DNA of 8,670 nucleotides from Desulfobacterales bacterium (GCA_022361095.1 JAKSBO010000165.1:1-8670), one strand, 5' to 3'; counted from the stretch's first letter, positions 1 through 6,785 are shown. Notes: generated from the letters alone by a model not told the origin. A program made the numbers and translations.

Positions 1-120
1 AGACCTCACCTACATCTGGGTTTCCAGAACGCCTAGGCGCTATCCGGTTTGGGTGCAAATCCCGGAGATGCCGGACCCAATAACGGCAATATTCAAATCG
101 TTTTGTTGTTTTAAGTCCAT
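1..120 (-). pseudogene. Remnant of an FAD/NAD(P)-binding oxidoreductase (N-terminal Rossmann motif only)
   Basis: Read on the minus strand from the ATG at 120, the frame gives MDLKQQNDLNIAVIGSGISG followed by ICTQTG and a TAG stop at codon 27; a second in-frame TAG follows ten codons later. IAVIGSGISG is the beta-strand and GxGxxG dinucleotide-binding turn that opens amine-oxidase or protoporphyrinogen-oxidase-like FAD proteins. An AAAGG sequence about 10 bases before the ATG (minus strand) fits a ribosome binding site, so this was probably a real gene start. After the stop, VLETQ could be the second beta-strand with its ribose-binding Glu, but the spacing is a few residues short of the usual length. 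A 10-base palindrome CGCCTAGGCG (30-39) sits at the break. Only 40 codons are in the window, so a sequencing error or an inserted repeat cannot be excluded. Confidence 0.42.
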
Positions 121-197
121 GACGGTAACCTTTGAAGAGACAGAGGCGATTGAAAGATATATAAATTATTATGCTATACCCAATAAGAGAAAATACT

Positions 198-214
198 GCA
201 AATTTTAAATTTGC
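198..214. repeat. Perfect AT-rich palindrome, possible operator or hairpin
   Basis: GCAAATTT-T-AAATTTGC has two perfect 8-base arms around one central base. It lies in the divergent spacer between the oxidoreductase remnant and the transporter gene, about 145 bases before the transporter start. It could be a binding site for a dimeric regulator or a small hairpin. No function is assigned. It shares the AT-rich core ATTTTAAATTT with the large hairpin near 3430, which may be chance. Confidence 0.35.
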
Positions 215-240
215 CGGGACCGTCTGTTTGGTTTTACTTG

Positions 241-271
241 ATGACAGCCATGTGGCGGTCTCTCCTATTAT
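241..271 (+). promoter_or_regulatory. Possible sigma-70 type promoter for the transporter gene
   Basis: ATGACA (241-246, 5 of 6 to the -35 consensus) and TATTAT (266-271, 5 of 6 to the -10 consensus) are separated by 19 bases, slightly longer than ideal. This would give a 5' leader of about 80 bases before the ATG at 358. The leader contains two small perfect hairpins: TTTTAAC/GTTAAAA at 286-303 and CATGGA/TCCATG at 319-334. The assignment rests on pattern only. Confidence 0.22.
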
Positions 272-357
272 TCCCCTATATCCATTTTTAACAAAAGTTA
301 AAAGATATTGATCGGTTACATGGACTTTTCCATGAAATAGATGATACGTTGATACCT

Positions 358-1737
358 ATGAGCGGCAAGCGTCCCAAATATCATACCATGGGTTTATCCC
401 GGACGGATAAATTGGCGTATGCATTGCCTGCGATTCCCCTGGCGGTTATCGGAATTCCCGTTTATGTTTTTTTGCCGAAGTTTTATACCGATACGATCGG
501 CCTGGACATATCAACCATCGGCATCCTGCTGATGGCCGTAAGGATCTTTGATGCGTTCACAGACCCGGTTATCGGCTTTCTCTCTGATAAAACGCCGGGG
601 CCTTTTGGCAGGCGTAAACCCTATATCTGCATCGGTGCCCTGGGGCTTGCCCTGTCCATCCTGTTTCTATTCAGACCCATGGTTTTGCCGGGCCGTCCAC
701 TGGCGTGTTATTTTGGGTTTTGGCTGTTTACGTTGTTTTTTTTCTGGACATTAATCACGATTCCGTATGAGTCCTTAGGGCCGGAACTGACCCCGGATTA
801 CCATGAAAGGACATCCCTGTTTGCATTCAGGGACGGTTTTCTGATTTTTGGAACACTTTTGGCCGCTGCCGCCCCTGTGCTCATTGATTCGGCAGTCAGG
901 GCATCGGGAAAAATGCCGTATGAAAAACTGCGGTTTTCCATCATGGCGTTTGTTTTTGCGCCAATGATCGTTGTATTTTCATTTTATTGTATTTTCAGGA
1001 TCAAAGAAACATTTATGGATGACGGCAACGCTGACCCGGACCCTGGATTTGTGGCGGTATTGCAAAACCGGCCGTTTTTGATTCTGATCACGGCCTTTAC
1101 AATCAGTGCCCTGGGCAGTAACCTGCCGGCAACCTTGATACTGTATTATGTGCAGTATGTTCTTCAGTCGTCCAATGCAGAAGGGTTTTTGCTGATCTAT
1201 TTTTTAACCGGCATTTTATTTTTGCCCTTCTGGATTCTGATGTCCCGAAAGCTGGGCAAAAAGAGGGCATGGATCATTTCAATGTGTATCAACACAGGCG
1301 CTTTTTCAGGCGTTTTTTTTCTTGGCCCCGGGGACGCGCATATATACGGTGTGCTGGTATTCCTTTCCGGGACAGGATTCGGTGCAGGGCTTGTGCTGCC
1401 GTCCTCGATCCAGGCAGATGTCATCGATTATGATCAGCTTTTAAACGGGCAGCGGCGCGAAGGCCGATATATCGGACTTTGGTCCATTGCCAAAAAACTA
1501 TCGGCAGCCCTGGGGGTCGGTATTGGACTTCTCCTGCTTGGGAACACAGGATACAGCCCCAACGTGGCACAGGATGCCGCCACGCTGATGATGCTCAGGG
1601 TGCTTTATGCCCTGGTGCCATGCCTCTGTAATATCCTGGCCATCACCATTATCTGCTTCTATCCCATTACGGAGAAAGAACATGTCCTAATTCGCAGGGG
1701 AATTGAAAATAATGTAAATTCTGTTTTCAAGGGCTGA
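358..1737 (+). CDS. GPH-family MFS transporter (glycoside-pentoside-hexuronide:cation symporter type)
   Basis: This is an inner-membrane secondary transporter of about 459 residues with roughly twelve hydrophobic segments, the usual size for the family. The N-terminal stretch LAYALPAIPLAVIGIPVYVF and the first cytoplasmic loop, with DAFTDP followed by SDKTPGPFGRRKP, are characteristic of the MelB/GPH branch. The two Asp of DAFTD (residues 65 and 69 from the ATG at 358) correspond to the cation-binding Asp pair of MelB helix II. The second half carries the SRKLGKKR loop and the ADVIDYDQLLNGQRREG segment typical of GPH loops. The substrate cannot be read from sequence. Starts possible are TTG 349, ATG 358 and ATG 388; none has a clear Shine-Dalgarno sequence. 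I chose ATG 358, though homology to family N-termini begins near 388. The stop codon overlaps the convergent flavin-binding gene by 11 bases. GPH transporters of this type sometimes sit beside FAD-oxidoreductase/cyclopropane synthase clusters, which would fit the remnant upstream; that link is inference. Confidence 0.9.
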   Translation: MSGKRPKYHTMGLSRTDKLAYALPAIPLAVIGIPVYVFLPKFYTDTIGLDISTIGILLMAVRIFDAFTDPVIGFLSDKTPGPFGRRKPYICIGALGLALSILFLFRPMVLPGRPLACYFGFWLFTLFFFWTLITIPYESLGPELTPDYHERTSLFAFRDGFLIFGTLLAAAAPVLIDSAVRASGKMPYEKLRFSIMAFVFAPMIVVFSFYCIFRIKETFMDDGNADPDPGFVAVLQNRPFLILITAFTISALGSNLPATLILYYVQYVLQSSNAEGFLLIYFLTGILFLPFWILMSRKLGKKRAWIISMCINTGAFSGVFFLGPGDAHIYGVLVFLSGTGFGAGLVLPSSIQADVIDYDQLLNGQRREGRYIGLWSIAKKLSAALGVGIGLLLLGNTGYSPNVAQDAATLMMLRVLYALVPCLCNILAITIICFYPITEKEHVLIRRGIENNVNSVFKG

Positions 1738-2176
1738 CCGCAACAACGTTTTGAAACCGGTTGACCATGAAATATTTTTTTATGCTGATACGGATGAATG
1801 CCGTGGTCGGTGCCCTGGAAAATTCTTTTAGGTCCGGATGCTTTTTCAGATAGAATTCAAGCTCCTTTTGCGCGACCCGTTTATCAATCTCCTTTGAAAT
1901 ACCGGTGCCTGTGACGGATACGGCGTTGTAGAAATCATCGGCTTGATTCCGGCTGTCATGTACAAGAATAGAGACTTTGGGATTTACCGTCAGATGTTCG
2001 TATTTGCGGGTGGTATTGGGGGTTAAAAAATAAAAATATTTAAGATCCGGACGTGCCGCAAATGCAACAAGGCTCGAATATGGCTGGCTGTCTTTCTGGG
2101 TTGAGAGCACTGCAAGATTCTGGGATTCAAATAGTTCGGTAATTTGTTTAAATGTCTGTTTTCTGTCATCACTCAT
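1727..2176 (-). CDS. Pyridoxamine 5'-phosphate oxidase (PNPOx) fold family protein, putative flavin-binding
   Basis: This 149-residue soluble protein has the split-barrel pattern of the PNPOx-like family. It starts with a helix (FKQITELFESQ), then LAVLSTQKDSQPYSSLVAFA (strands beta1-beta2 around the flavin site), FYFLTPNTTRKYEHLTVNPKVSILV, and the strand AVSVTGTGI, followed by an alpha-helical stretch and a last strand AFIRISIKKYFMVNRF. Family members bind FMN, FAD, F420 or heme and act as small oxidoreductases or cofactor-binding proteins; true PNPOx (PdxH) is longer and carries a specific C-terminus missing here, so a role in vitamin B6 synthesis is unlikely. AGGA lies about 8 bases before the ATG. 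The gene begins 24 bases after the thioredoxin/HEAT gene on the same strand, so the two are probably one operon, suggesting a shared redox role. Its 3' end overlaps the transporter gene tail to tail. Confidence 0.85.
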   Translation of the reverse strand: MSDDRKQTFKQITELFESQNLAVLSTQKDSQPYSSLVAFAARPDLKYFYFLTPNTTRKYEHLTVNPKVSILVHDSRNQADDFYNAVSVTGTGISKEIDKRVAQKELEFYLKKHPDLKEFSRAPTTAFIRISIKKYFMVNRFQNVVAVSP

Positions 2177-2200
2177 ACAACAATCCTATGGGGTTCAGCG

Positions 2201-3163
2201 TTATTTATTAAATCTATCGTCAATGGATTGAATCGCATCCTCTGCCGCATCCTTGAGATCTTCGTGGGACAGGATTTCCTTTTGTGCGGTAATCCAAGCC
2301 CGGGTGCTGGGGGTGCCGATCTCTCCTAAAGCATACAAAATATCACCCTGGACGGGGACATCCCGGGTGCCGAATGCATCAATTAAAATCTTTTCCAGTT
2401 CGGCGCACAGGGGGGGTGCCTGTTCGGCAAGTGCTTCCACCACCACCATGGCACCCAAGCGCACGGACCAGGTTTCGTGGAGGAGCAGTCCGGAAAATCC
2501 CTTGAACAGCCCGTTGGATGATAGCATCCGCTCAATGATCCACTCTGCCCGGCCGTCCTCTAATATGGTTTTCAAAGCCTTTGTATCCAGGTCCATGTTA
2601 TCCTTGTTAAGGATCATGTCCAGAATTTCTTCTTCCGCCACAGCCCCGGTCCACCGGGTGTCATCGTTTAGAATCAGGCAGGGGGCGGACATGACCTTGT
2701 CTTCCTGGGCTTTTTCAGGAAACAGGGAGCCGTCAAGAATGTGAAGATGGATGTTTTCACAGGCGGCTGCAAGGGGGAGAAGACGCTCAACCATCCCCGG
2801 ACAATGGGGGCATTGCAGGGCAATATAGAGGGTCAGCCGGCACGGGGCTTGGATATTGTTCAACGCTTTTAGCACCCCATCATCCGGATACGGTTCATCA
2901 AGGGCGTCAAGGCCTTTTAAAAAAGGAGGCAGTTCCCTCTCCAGGGGCAGGGCGGAGTATAGAATATTGTCTTTCAGGAAAAATCCGGGCAGCGCCGCAG
3001 GTTGGCTGCCGGTTGTCCAGGATATGGAATCCGATATTTCCTGCCATTTCAGGGCAAATGTTTTAAACCTTTTTTGCTCCGGATGTTCTGTTTCTGCAAT
3101 ACCTAAGATCGGACGCCCCAGAGGCGTCCAGCTCTTGATTCGTTTTTTTGTCGCATTGTCCAT
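2201..3163 (-). CDS. AhpF N-terminal-domain-like thioredoxin-fold protein with C-terminal HEAT-like repeats
   Basis: This 320-residue protein has no signal peptide and is probably cytoplasmic. Residues about 30-90 (GFFLKDNILYSALPLERELP) resemble the first, cysteine-free thioredoxin fold of the AhpF N-terminal domain, where a similar 'nIrFaGiPlGhEf' stretch occurs. Residues about 105-187 are a second thioredoxin fold: strand LTLYIALQ, active-site C118-P-H-C121 followed by Pro, HILDGSLFPE, the cis-Pro loop SAPCLIL (P161), and a final helix. AhpF has the same tandem arrangement with a CHNC site. Residues about 195-315 contain helical repeats like PBS-lyase HEAT units (SVRLGAMVVVEALAE, VQGDILYALGEIGTPSTRAW), a protein-interaction scaffold. 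There is no flavin reductase domain. The role is probably disulfide exchange on a bound partner. It is first in an apparent operon with the PNPOx-fold gene. The start is fixed by a strong GGAGG eight bases upstream. Confidence 0.83.
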   Translation of the reverse strand: MDNATKKRIKSWTPLGRPILGIAETEHPEQKRFKTFALKWQEISDSISWTTGSQPAALPGFFLKDNILYSALPLERELPPFLKGLDALDEPYPDDGVLKALNNIQAPCRLTLYIALQCPHCPGMVERLLPLAAACENIHLHILDGSLFPEKAQEDKVMSAPCLILNDDTRWTGAVAEEEILDMILNKDNMDLDTKALKTILEDGRAEWIIERMLSSNGLFKGFSGLLLHETWSVRLGAMVVVEALAEQAPPLCAELEKILIDAFGTRDVPVQGDILYALGEIGTPSTRAWITAQKEILSHEDLKDAAEDAIQSIDDRFNK

Positions 3164-3171
3164 AATTGTAG

Positions 3172-3176
3172 CCTCC
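3172..3176 (-). promoter_or_regulatory. Ribosome binding site of the thioredoxin/HEAT gene
   Basis: GGAGG on the minus strand (CCTCC on plus) lies eight bases before the ATG at 3163. It is the strongest Shine-Dalgarno sequence seen for any gene here and confirms that start. Confidence 0.8.
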
Positions 3177-3251
3177 AGTTGGCTTCGGTTATTTTTTTGA
3201 TGTCGAGTTCCTGAACAAGGAGCCGCGGCGGGGCGAAGCGTTCCCCAGGTG

Positions 3252-3285
3252 CAAGGCCGCAGATGGGTGACTTTTCATCCAAACA
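3252..3285 (+). repeat. Intergenic repeat tail, copy 1 (diverged)
   Basis: By eye this 34-base stretch matches 3458-3491 at 29 positions, both on the plus strand, with shared blocks such as GCCGCAG, TGGGTG, CTTTTC and CCAAACA. It lies in the spacer between the divergent thioredoxin/HEAT and nuclease-helicase genes. The preceding bases (3200-3250) are GC-rich and different from those preceding copy 2. Confidence 0.6.
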
Positions 3286-3397
3286 TTATTTATCAGAATT
3301 CAGGTTTTAAATTAAGGTTAAATCATGTACATAATGGCCTGACATATAGGTTCTTGAGCGCAAACCCGTGTTTGGACGAAACCTTGCCCGGATGTAA

Positions 3398-3464
3398 GGC
3401 GCAGAAAAATTTAAAACCGGAGCAACCTTATGGTTGTGAGGATTTTAAATTTTTCTTCAACGCC
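3398..3464 (+). repeat. Large imperfect AT-rich hairpin in the leader of the nuclease-helicase gene
   Basis: The arms 3404-3427 and 3432-3455 surround a TTAT loop. The outer 13 bases pair perfectly (GAAAAATTTAAAA with its complement), an internal mismatch region follows, and the tip CAACC/GGTTG pairs perfectly. GGCG at 3398-3401 can pair with CGCC at 3461-3464 to extend the stem. It lies 55 bases before the ATG at 3519 and directly precedes repeat copy 2, so it is probably the head of a composite intergenic repeat. It is not followed by a T tract and is therefore unlikely to be a simple terminator. It could affect mRNA stability or translation of the downstream gene. Confidence 0.6.
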
Positions 3465-3492
3465 GCAGGTGGGTGGCTTTTCGCCCAAACAC
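3458..3492 (+). repeat. Intergenic repeat tail, copy 2
   Basis: This follows the large hairpin and contains GGTGGGTGGCTTTT (3468-3481) and CAAACAC. It is related to copy 1 at 3252-3285 on the same strand and to an inverted copy at 7868-7892, where 23 of 25 bases match 3468-3492. The repeat ends about 26 bases before the start of the nuclease-helicase gene. Confidence 0.65.
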
Positions 3493-3518
3493 CAATTAAC
3501 TTTCCACGGACAGGTTCT

Positions 3519-6500
3519 ATGAAATATATAGCTGATCTGCATATCCATTCAAAATATTCCCGGGCCACGGCTAAAAATCTGGATCTGGAGCATATTTACC
3601 AGAGCGCCCGGGTGAAAGGCATTACCCTGGTGGGCACAGGGGATTTTACCCATCCTGCATGGATCCGGGAGATAGAGACCAAACTTGAGCCTGCCGAACC
3701 CGGACTGTTTGCCTTAAAAAAGGACTTATCAAGGCAGATTGACGCTGATGTGCCGGATTCGTGCAACGGCCCCGTACGTTTTATACTCCAGTCTGAGATC
3801 TCCAATATATATAAAAAGGAGACAAGGGTCCGTAAAAATCATAATTTGATCTATCTGCCGGATCTGGATACGGCAAAAAAGTTCAATGCCCGCCTGGATG
3901 CCATCGGTAATATCAACTCCGACGGGCGGCCCATTCTGGGACTGGATGCAAGGGATCTGCTGGAGATCATGCTGGAGACATCCGACCGGGGTTTTTTTAT
4001 CCCGGCCCATATCTGGACACCGTGGTTTTCCATGTTCGGGTCCAAATCCGGATTTGATACCATTGAGGAATGTTTTGGTGATTTAAGTTCCCATATATTT
4101 GCCTGTGAGACCGGCCTCTCATCGGACCCGCCCATGAACTGGCGGGTGAAGGATCTGGACAAGGTCAGCCTGGTCTCCAACTCCGATGCCCATTCCCCGA
4201 AATTTCTGGGCCGCAATGCGTCGGTGTTTGATACGGATCTGGCCTTTGATGCGGTGCGCAAAGCCCTTGAGACCCATGACCTTAACGCATACCAGGGAAC
4301 CCTGGATATGTATCCTCATCAAGGGAAATACCACTATGACGGCCACCGCAAATGCGGGGTGTGTCTCAATCCCGATGAGACCGCAGCTTTAGACGGGATT
4401 TGTCCCGAATGCGGGAAACCCTTGACCCTGGGCGTGCTTTACCGTGTCCGGGAACTGGCCGACCGGCCGGAAGGGTTCAAGCCTGAAAACCGGCATCCCC
4501 ACACCTATGTGGTGCCCCTGGCAGATATTTTATCCCAGATTTTTGGGGTGGGACCCAACACCAAAAAGGTGAATACCTACTATGACAAGGCGGTCAATGC
4601 CCTGGGGCCTGAACTTGCCATACTCACACAGCTTTCGCCTGATACCATCGAACGCGCCGGTGTGCCTTTACTGGCCCAGGCCATACAAAAGATGAGAGCC
4701 GGGGATATTCACATTGATCCGGGGTTCGACGGCGAGTATGGAACGGTCAATATTTTTACCCGGGAGGAAAAAGAGGATATCCAGGGGGAAAAAAGCCTGT
4801 TCGCAGATCCTTTGCCCCGTAAAAAATCGAAAAAAACGATGGGCCTGCCGCGAACCCGTAAAAAGTCCCAAAGCAAAGATACTCAATTGCCTTTGCCTGA
4901 AAAAAAAGAGACCCCGTCACCCATTGCCCCTAAACATATCCTGGACGGGCTGAACCCGGAGCAGGACAGGGCGGTTCAATCCGAATCAAGGGCTGTAGTG
5001 ATCCAGGCAGGGCCGGGTACGGGAAAAACCCGTACCCTTACGGCCAGGATTGCCTGGCTGCTCCGGGAAAACAGGTGCGCCCCTGAAAATATTCTGGCAT
5101 TGACCTTTACAAATAAAGCCGCCGGCGAACTTGCCGACCGGATTGAGTCCTTTATCCCAAAGGGCGGTCAGCTTGTGACCGCTGCGACTTTTCACGGATT
5201 CTGCCTTAACATGCTTAAACGGCATTCGGATTTCAAGCGCGGGCTCATGGAGGATGACCTGCGTTTTGAGGTGTTGGCAATGGCTGCCAAAGCCGTAACA
5301 GGTGAAAAAAAGGTGCTCAAAAGAACCGTGTCAAAGCTGGATGCCTGGATCAGCCGTCAGAAGCAGCAATTAAAGGCGCCTGGTGAAGAAAATCAGGCGG
5401 CCGCTGAAGATCAAGGCGTTGAGCCGTTTGATCCCATCTGGCCCGGGGTGTACAAAACCTATGATCAAATGCTTTACGACCGGGGCCTGGCAGATTTTGA
5501 AGATTTGATTTTTCTCTGTTTCAGGCTTTTTTCCGGGGATGCGGTGCTGCTTGAACAGGTGCGCCGACAATATCAATTTATTTTTGTGGATGAGTACCAG
5601 GACCTGAACCTGGGCCAGTATACGCTGGTGAAGCTGTTGGCACAAAACGGCCATATCTTTGTGATTTGTGATCCCGACCAGTCCATTTACGGATTCAGAG
5701 GTTCGGACAGCCGGTTTTTCAACCGGTTTGAACACGACTTCCCCGGATGCGAACAGATCCGCCTGCGCCAAAATTACCGATCCACCCAGACCATCCTGGA
5801 CGCCTCATTCCAGGTGATCAGTTCCGGCGATAAAGCGGATAGTGAGGGACGCAAAATTTATGCAAGTCTTGACGGCACACAAAAGATTTTGATCAATGAA
5901 ACGGCCTCCGAAAGTGCCGAGGCCGTTGCCGTGGGAAAGATCATTGAAAAAGGGGTAGGGGGGCTCTCTTTTCTGTCCATGGATAAGGGTACAGGTCAGA
6001 ATTTTGGGGCAGACAGGGAATATGCCTTTTCCGATTTTGCCGTGCTTTACCGCACCCGGCAGCAGGCCCGGGCCTTTGCCCAGGCCTTTGAAAAGGCCGG
6101 CATCCCTTTTCAGACCGCAGACCGGGAAAACTGGATCGACATGGCAGGCATAAAAGAGCTGTTAGCCCTGGTGCGGATTTTTCTTGGCCGGGGCAGTGAG
6201 CCGGACCGTCAGGCGTTCACGCAATTTCTACCTATGATTACAGCGCTTTCAGGCCCTATGAATACCGCCACTCTGCTTGATACCCTGGGTGACTGGCTGG
6301 ACATCAAGGCACTGAGCAAAGCAGATGAAACGTTGGCGGCAGCATGCCGGCGGCTCAACGCGCTGGCAGACCGGTACCCTTCTCCCAATGCGCTTTTGGA
6401 CGCTTTAAGGCTGGACCAGGACCCTGATTTTTTGGATAAAACAGTGGAGAAGGTCTCTTTAATGACCATGCATGCGGCCAAGGGGCTTGAGTTCCCGGTT

Positions 6501-6785
6501 GTTTTTCTTTCCGGATGCGAAAACGGGACAATTCCCTTTGCCAGGGACGGGAAAACCGTGGAAGATCCGGATGAGGAGCGTCGTCTTTTTTACGTGGCCA
6601 TGACCCGGGCCAAGGAGATGCTCTATTTGACATATGCACGAAAAAGACGCATATTCGGCCGGGAGCAGCAAAGAACCCGGTCCTGTTTTATTGATGATAT
6701 TGAAAAGGAACTGGCCCGGTATGAAAAGGGAATAAAGCAGGTAAAGAAACAAAAACCTAAAGATATTCAAATGGAATTATTTTGA
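3519..6785 (+). CDS. Endonuclease Q-like PHP/Zn-ribbon nuclease fused to a UvrD/Rep-type SF1A helicase
   Basis: The protein has 1088 residues. Residues 1-415 match the EndoQ / COG1379-like PHP nuclease layout: DLHIHSKYS (H8, H10), GTGDFTHP (D42, H45), SEIS (E93), H108, PAHIW (H164) and SNSDAHS (D223, H225) are the expected metal ligands, followed by a Zn-ribbon C279-x2-C282...C295-x2-C298. EndoQ cleaves DNA 5' of deaminated bases and abasic sites. A basic, low-complexity linker spans about 420-475. Residues 478-1060 hold all SF1A motifs: GPGTGKT (498-504), ALTFTNKAA, TFHG, DEYQD (691-695), DPDQSIYGFRG, RQNYRS, TMHAAKGLEF and FYVAMTRAKE. Motif III has Cys717 where Gly is usual. The protein ends in QMELF, a sliding-clamp-motif match. 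The frame is open upstream to 3249, but that part is intergenic repeat; homology starts at MKYIADLHIH, so ATG 3519 is chosen (weak CAGG before it). Likely role: nick at damaged bases, then unwind. Two more genes follow closely on the same strand. Confidence 0.92.
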   Translation: MKYIADLHIHSKYSRATAKNLDLEHIYQSARVKGITLVGTGDFTHPAWIREIETKLEPAEPGLFALKKDLSRQIDADVPDSCNGPVRFILQSEISNIYKKETRVRKNHNLIYLPDLDTAKKFNARLDAIGNINSDGRPILGLDARDLLEIMLETSDRGFFIPAHIWTPWFSMFGSKSGFDTIEECFGDLSSHIFACETGLSSDPPMNWRVKDLDKVSLVSNSDAHSPKFLGRNASVFDTDLAFDAVRKALETHDLNAYQGTLDMYPHQGKYHYDGHRKCGVCLNPDETAALDGICPECGKPLTLGVLYRVRELADRPEGFKPENRHPHTYVVPLADILSQIFGVGPNTKKVNTYYDKAVNALGPELAILTQLSPDTIERAGVPLLAQAIQKMRAGDIHIDPGFDGEYGTVNIFTREEKEDIQGEKSLFADPLPRKKSKKTMGLPRTRKKSQSKDTQLPLPEKKETPSPIAPKHILDGLNPEQDRAVQSESRAVVIQAGPGTGKTRTLTARIAWLLRENRCAPENILALTFTNKAAGELADRIESFIPKGGQLVTAATFHGFCLNMLKRHSDFKRGLMEDDLRFEVLAMAAKAVTGEKKVLKRTVSKLDAWISRQKQQLKAPGEENQAAAEDQGVEPFDPIWPGVYKTYDQMLYDRGLADFEDLIFLCFRLFSGDAVLLEQVRRQYQFIFVDEYQDLNLGQYTLVKLLAQNGHIFVICDPDQSIYGFRGSDSRFFNRFEHDFPGCEQIRLRQNYRSTQTILDASFQVISSGDKADSEGRKIYASLDGTQKILINETASESAEAVAVGKIIEKGVGGLSFLSMDKGTGQNFGADREYAFSDFAVLYRTRQQARAFAQAFEKAGIPFQTADRENWIDMAGIKELLALVRIFLGRGSEPDRQAFTQFLPMITALSGPMNTATLLDTLGDWLDIKALSKADETLAAACRRLNALADRYPSPNALLDALRLDQDPDFLDKTVEKVSLMTMHAAKGLEFPVVFLSGCENGTIPFARDGKTVEDPDEERRLFYVAMTRAKEMLYLTYARKRRIFGREQQRTRSCFIDDIEKELARYEKGIKQVKKQKPKDIQMELF

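Noticed and set aside
198..214. Palindrome as a further copy of the 3404-3455 hairpin
   Set aside because: The shared part is only an 11-base AT-rich core without the flanking conserved tail, so chance is sufficient.
349..357. TTG 349 as the transporter start
   Set aside because: No Shine-Dalgarno sequence precedes it, and an ATG lies three codons later; it remains possible.
2253..2744. Plus-strand open frame of 163 codons opposite the thioredoxin/HEAT gene
   Set aside because: It is the antisense shadow of a well-supported gene, with serine/arginine-rich composition and no domain.
3180..3250. Minus-strand open stretch upstream of the thioredoxin/HEAT gene as a longer N-terminus
   Set aside because: It is in a different frame from the gene, and the strong GGAGG fixes the start at 3163.
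3249..3518. In-frame 90-codon extension upstream of the nuclease-helicase start
   Set aside because: It runs through the intergenic repeats and hairpin, its translation has no family features, and PHP homology begins exactly at the ATG at 3519.
5370..5771. Minus-strand open frame opposite the helicase domain
   Set aside because: It is antisense to conserved helicase motifs II-IV and has no ribosome binding site or recognisable domain.
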